From Jatrophihabitans telluris (GTDB taxonomy: Bacteria; Actinomycetota; Actinomycetes; Mycobacteriales; Jatrophihabitantaceae), in the NCBI RefSeq assembly GCF_023516435.1, contig NZ_CP097332.1, forward strand, positions 3,286,001 through 3,350,000: a stretch of 64,000 nt of DNA. The letters run 5' to 3'. The position numbers and the translations under genes were made by a program. The notes beneath the pieces were generated by a model. It saw only the letters and a program-made list of their open reading frames with translations. It was not told the DNA's origin and did no database searches. This document shows, piece by piece, positions 63,356 to 64,000 of the stretch (positions are counted from its first letter, which is position 1; each line of letters begins with the position of its first letter).

Positions 63356-64000
63356 GTGGCTTTCGATACTTCGCACCCTGATACGTCCTCGCTGACCGCA
63401 TCTGTTGCGGCGGCCCTCGCGACCGTCAACGACCCGGAGATCCGCAAGCCGATCACCGAGCTCGACATGGTCGAATCGGTCTCCGTCGACGAGTCCGGAT
63501 ACGCCCGGGTCAAGGTGCTGCTCACGGTGTCGGGCTGTCCGATGCGGGAGAAGCTGACCACGGACGTGACCGCGGCCGTGGCCGCCGTCCCGGGCGTGTC
63601 TTCGGTGGCCGTCGAGCTGGGCGTCATGAATGACACCCAGCGCACGGAGCTGCGGACCAAGCTGCGCGGGGACAACCCGGTCAACGAGATCCCGTTCGCC
63701 CAGCCCGGCTCGCGGACCCGGGTTTACGCCGTGGCCTCCGGCAAGGGTGGCGTGGGCAAGAGCTCGGTGACCGTGAATCTGGCCGTGGCCCTGGCGCAGC
63801 GCGGACTCAACGTCGGCGTGCTCGATGCCGACATCTACGGCTTCTCGGTGCCGCGCATGCTCGGTGTCGTGGCCAAGCCCACCCAGGTCGAGAAAATGAT
63901 CATGCCGCCCCAGGCCCATGACGTGAAGGTCATCTCGATCGGGATGTTCACGCCCGGCAACACCGCCGTCGTGTGGCGTGGTCCGATGCTGCACCGGGCT
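63356..64000 (+). CDS. mrp: Mrp/NBP35-type Fe-S carrier ATPase (3' end outside window)
   Basis: The first 215 codons are present. An N-terminal MIP18/DUF59 domain (VNDPEIRKPITELDMVESV ... LTVSGCPMREKL) is followed by the P-loop SGKGGVGKSSV and VLDADIYGFSVPRML of the Mrp/ApbC family, which carries Fe-S clusters. GTG 63356 is the only start before the DUF59 domain. Confidence 0.92.
   Translation, partial: MAFDTSHPDTSSLTASVAAALATVNDPEIRKPITELDMVESVSVDESGYARVKVLLTVSGCPMREKLTTDVTAAVAAVPGVSSVAVELGVMNDTQRTELRTKLRGDNPVNEIPFAQPGSRTRVYAVASGKGGVGKSSVTVNLAVALAQRGLNVGVLDADIYGFSVPRMLGVVAKPTQVEKMIMPPQAHDVKVISIGMFTPGNTAVVWRGPMLHRA

Overview
The window is high-GC actinobacterial DNA (Actinomycetota). This rests on the codon bias, frequent GTG/TTG starts, ECF sigma/anti-sigma pairs, the HU, MgtE-like, DUF1003 and Mrp gene set, and 4-nt start/stop overlaps. 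The genus cannot be fixed from sequence alone.

Positions 1-256 hold the end of a GNAT acetyltransferase gene. From about 252 to 30968 lies a genomic island bounded by a perfect 21-bp direct repeat. The right copy sits inside an intact tRNA-Ala(GGC) gene; the left copy is a decayed 3' half of the same tRNA. The core of the island is a 7-deazaguanine DNA-modification (Dpd) system in two divergent, translationally coupled arms. The rightward arm (19645-26663) makes preQ0 (QueC, QueE, QueD, FolE2) and should insert and convert it in DNA (candidate DpdC, two DpdB-like DGQHR proteins flanking the TGT-like DpdA). The leftward arm (19282-1857) encodes DpdE, F, G, H, I, J, K and D: three helicases, a large ATPase, a phospholipase-D-like protein and accessory proteins, expected to restrict unmodified DNA. 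A 362-bp divergent control region separates the arms. Cargo and debris around this core are an IS3-family element (386-1619), a second, frameshifted IS3-family element (27183-28435) that cuts an M48 protease remnant, an AT-richer ParA-ATPase/HEPN gene pair (28691-30416), and an IS481 relic. No integrase was found.

From 30926 on the sequence is ordinary chromosome. It has tRNA-Ala; an HU gene with promoter and terminator; a copper/respiration operon (ECF sigma factor, zinc-finger anti-sigma, CopC-CopD fusion, YcnI, PCuAC, SCO1, MauE-DsbA fusion); a large secreted phosphoesterase with tandem PKD repeats; an epoxide-hydrolase-like enzyme; a second, SigJ-type sigma factor; a class III aminotransferase; an MFS transporter; a CoA-lyase/acyl-CoA-dehydrogenase pair; an EamA transporter; MgtE-like/DUF1003 genes; a GH36 alpha-galactosidase; a fused double ABC exporter divergent from a membrane protein and TetR regulator with a clear palindromic operator; a MarR-AzlC-AzlD operon; and the start of an Mrp ATPase gene.

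Four intergenic sites between 44205 and 51296 carry about 22 copies of one 32-bp repeat, mostly between convergent genes. Several chromosomal genes also carry in-frame simple-sequence expansions.
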